DNA of 64,000 bases from Drosophila persimilis (Eukaryota; Arthropoda; Insecta; Diptera; Drosophilidae): the NCBI RefSeq assembly GCF_003286085.1, contig NW_020825408.1:62001-126000 (forward strand), written 5' to 3'. A program made the position numbers and the translations under genes. Under the pieces are notes generated by a model that searched no databases, was not told the DNA's origin, and was given only the letters and a program-made list of their open reading frames with translations. Within the stretch, counting starts at the first letter, position 1, and every line of letters starts with the position of its first letter. Below are positions 62,536 to 64,000 of the stretch, piece after piece.

Positions 62536-63648
62536 ATGGCAAAACAATGGATAAACCAAGCAACGAAACTGGAGTTACAAAACTATTGCGAAGAATTCGG
62601 ATTGGAGAAACTGGAGGGACTAGAAACCCAAAAGAAACAACTACTACAATTTTCAGAGAGAACAGACCTCCCAATACATATGCGAGAGAGGCTAGAACAA
62701 CTAGCAAATACCCAAACACGAGGAAAAAGCCCGAGAACCAAGAGCCCAAGGCAACAGTCACCAAAAGGAGGACCACAAAAACCAACAATGGAAGAGAGCC
62801 AAGGGGAGACCAGGACAGGCAGGAAGAAATCCCTATTTCCAAAGCAAATAAAGAAAGGATCGCCAGAAGCAGTAGCGATAATAGAAAAAATACGCAAGTG
62901 GGACCTGATCTTTACAGGAAAAGGAGGGCTGCTAGAATTCCTGAGAAGGATGGAGGAATTAGCAGAAACCTACGGGGTAGAACCGGACCACCTCGTATTC
63001 GCAATGCCGATAATCCTGGAAGAAAGCGCACTAGACTGGTGGCACACAAAACCAGCGCCAATCACATCATGGGAGGATGCAAAGGTCGGACTAAAAGAGA
63101 ACTTCATATCCCCCAGATACCAAGAGGAGCTGGCAAAACAAGTGGCAGAGCGAAAACAAGAGGAAACAGAACCAGTTCGAGACTATATCCAAGAAATAAG
63201 GAAGTTAATGAGGTTCGGAACTTACACAGAGCAGGAAAAACTGGAAATAATATACCAGAACTGCCGGCTGCCGCTTAAATTATACGTGAAGAGGAGAGAA
63301 TTCCAAACGCTGTCAGAATTCATGATCATCACAGAGGAATTCGAAAAAATTGAGACAGATGCCGGACTCTCAAAAATTACAGGGCGCCAATGGAACTATC
63401 CACAAAACGACCAGCCAGCTTGGCAAAGGACCCAATACCGACTAAGGAAATGCCAAAGATGTGGCAACTATGGGCACGAGGCCCGAACATGCAACAGGGA
63501 ACCCGTACTGTACTGCTGGACCTGCAACAAACAAGGAGTACGCACAATAGACTGCTGCAGAAAACAACCGGAAAACACACAGGGCGCAGGACCAACCCGC
63601 GAACCTCCTGTGGCCCAAAACCAGCGGAGCGGGACAACACACAACTAA
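62536..63648 (+). CDS. Gag of gypsy-4, copy 3 (intact)
   Basis: 370 residues, same as copy 1 except for isolated changes (for example Arg for Ser in the EFLSRMEEL block). SAP-like start, capsid, one normal and one His-less knuckle. Its promoter context is altered by the reversed LTR piece just upstream. Confidence 0.9.
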   Translation: MAKQWINQATKLELQNYCEEFGLEKLEGLETQKKQLLQFSERTDLPIHMRERLEQLANTQTRGKSPRTKSPRQQSPKGGPQKPTMEESQGETRTGRKKSLFPKQIKKGSPEAVAIIEKIRKWDLIFTGKGGLLEFLRRMEELAETYGVEPDHLVFAMPIILEESALDWWHTKPAPITSWEDAKVGLKENFISPRYQEELAKQVAERKQEETEPVRDYIQEIRKLMRFGTYTEQEKLEIIYQNCRLPLKLYVKRREFQTLSEFMIITEEFEKIETDAGLSKITGRQWNYPQNDQPAWQRTQYRLRKCQRCGNYGHEARTCNREPVLYCWTCNKQGVRTIDCCRKQPENTQGAGPTREPPVAQNQRSGTTHN

Positions 63649-64000
63649 TATTTAACAAGAACCAGCTTTTAGGACGGGCCAGGATCGGATCACAACTGAT
63701 GGATGTAATCATCGATACAGGGGCAACAAGATGCATGATAAACGAAAAGACGGCCGAAAAACTAAAAGAGGAAGGTATCGAAGGAGTGGAAAACAGATTA
63801 ATCCGTCTAGCGGATGGAAGCACTCGGAGAACAACACGGAGAATCCAACTAACGGTAGAACTAGGGGGAAAAGAGACCAACCAATCATTCCTAATCATGA
63901 CAGGGGTCCCAGATACCCCCATACTAGGAATGGAATTTTTAAAGGATGCAGGCACATCAATAACGTGTGGAGAAGCCACGGTAAACTTCAACGGGGAACC
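63649..64000 (+). CDS. protease of gypsy-4, copy 3, cut by window end
   Basis: In the -1 frame relative to gag: IFNKNQLLGRARIGSQLMDV, the active-site DTGATRCMINEK and PILGMEFLKDAG, then the window ends. Open as far as seen, so copy 3 may be the most complete member of the array. Confidence 0.8.

Larger units (their letters stand above)
49043..64000 (+). mobile_element. tandem array of young Ty3/gypsy elements sharing LTRs (gypsy-4)
   Basis: Order is LTR1 (49043-50633), internal copy 1, LTR2 (54362-55985), internal copy 2, LTR3 (59906-61494), an inverted LTR piece, then internal copy 3 running off the window. Neighbouring units share one LTR, as produced by unequal recombination between LTRs or by multimer insertion. 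The gag regions differ by only a few substitutions over 1.1 kb, so the array is recent. Inverted LTR fragments sit inside copies 1 and 3. Confidence 0.9.

Noticed and set aside
1..64000. tRNA and rRNA genes
   Set aside because: Looked for tRNA-like arms and conserved rRNA words while reading; none noticed. A tRNA scan was not possible here.

Overview
This window looks like transposon-packed (heterochromatic, pericentromeric or dot-chromosome-like) DNA from a Drosophila. The main reason is five copies or split copies of a DINE-1/INE-1-type helentron: TATACCCGATACT start, GTCTGTCC microsatellite, hairpin before a CCCCCTCGTT end. BEL/Pao, Ty3/gypsy, LOA-like, CR1-like and Transib elements also fit. 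The species cannot be named from sequence alone. Almost every base belongs to a mobile element. The only candidate host gene is a small minus-strand gene at 26127-26811.

Layout. 1-2050: reversed BEL/Pao remnant with a probable LTR. 2611-14412: old Ty3/gypsy element whose RT is split by a BEL/Pao element (5461-12595), whose gag is split in turn by a DINE-1 (6249-7355). 14413-15572: DINE-1. 15573-17221: decayed gypsy with CsRN1-like features. 17222-20051: chimera of two different gypsy 5' halves joined in opposite orientation. 20441-25995: reversed DINE-1 split by an LOA-like LINE with a 13-bp target-site duplication. 26127-26811: three-exon host gene candidate. 27719-28197: a segment repeated in inverted orientation at 48575-49042. 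28198-41237: a four-level nest, namely a DINE-1 split by a young gypsy element (TATA duplication, tRNA-Pro-type primer site), which holds a CR1-like LINE and a Transib-type DNA transposon, which holds another DINE-1. 41436-46395: another gypsy element with decayed gag and pol. 46396-48170: second copy of the chimera, reversed. 49043-64000: a tandem LTR-internal-LTR-internal-LTR array of one very young gypsy family. Its 1.6-kb LTRs contain about 20 copies of a 36-bp repeat, and pieces of these LTRs have been pasted back into the array in reverse.

How the parts work together. The retroelements encode the usual Gag, protease, reverse transcriptase, RNase H and integrase (LTR class) or ORF1 plus endonuclease/RT (LINE class). 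Only a few frames are still open: gag of array copies 1 and 3, and most of the gag-pol of the gypsy at 28304-40233. Nesting gives a relative chronology: gypsy-1, then BEL, then DINE-1 on one side; DINE-1, then the tRNA-Pro gypsy (LTRs differ at 2 of 289 sites), then LINE and Transib, then DINE-1 on the other.

Most notable for follow-up: the LTR repeat array bracketed by splice-site consensus sequences; the chimeric inverted unit present at two loci; a -1 slippery heptamer immediately before the ORF1 stop of the CR1-like LINE; and a host gene whose exons stay in frame across a TGA.
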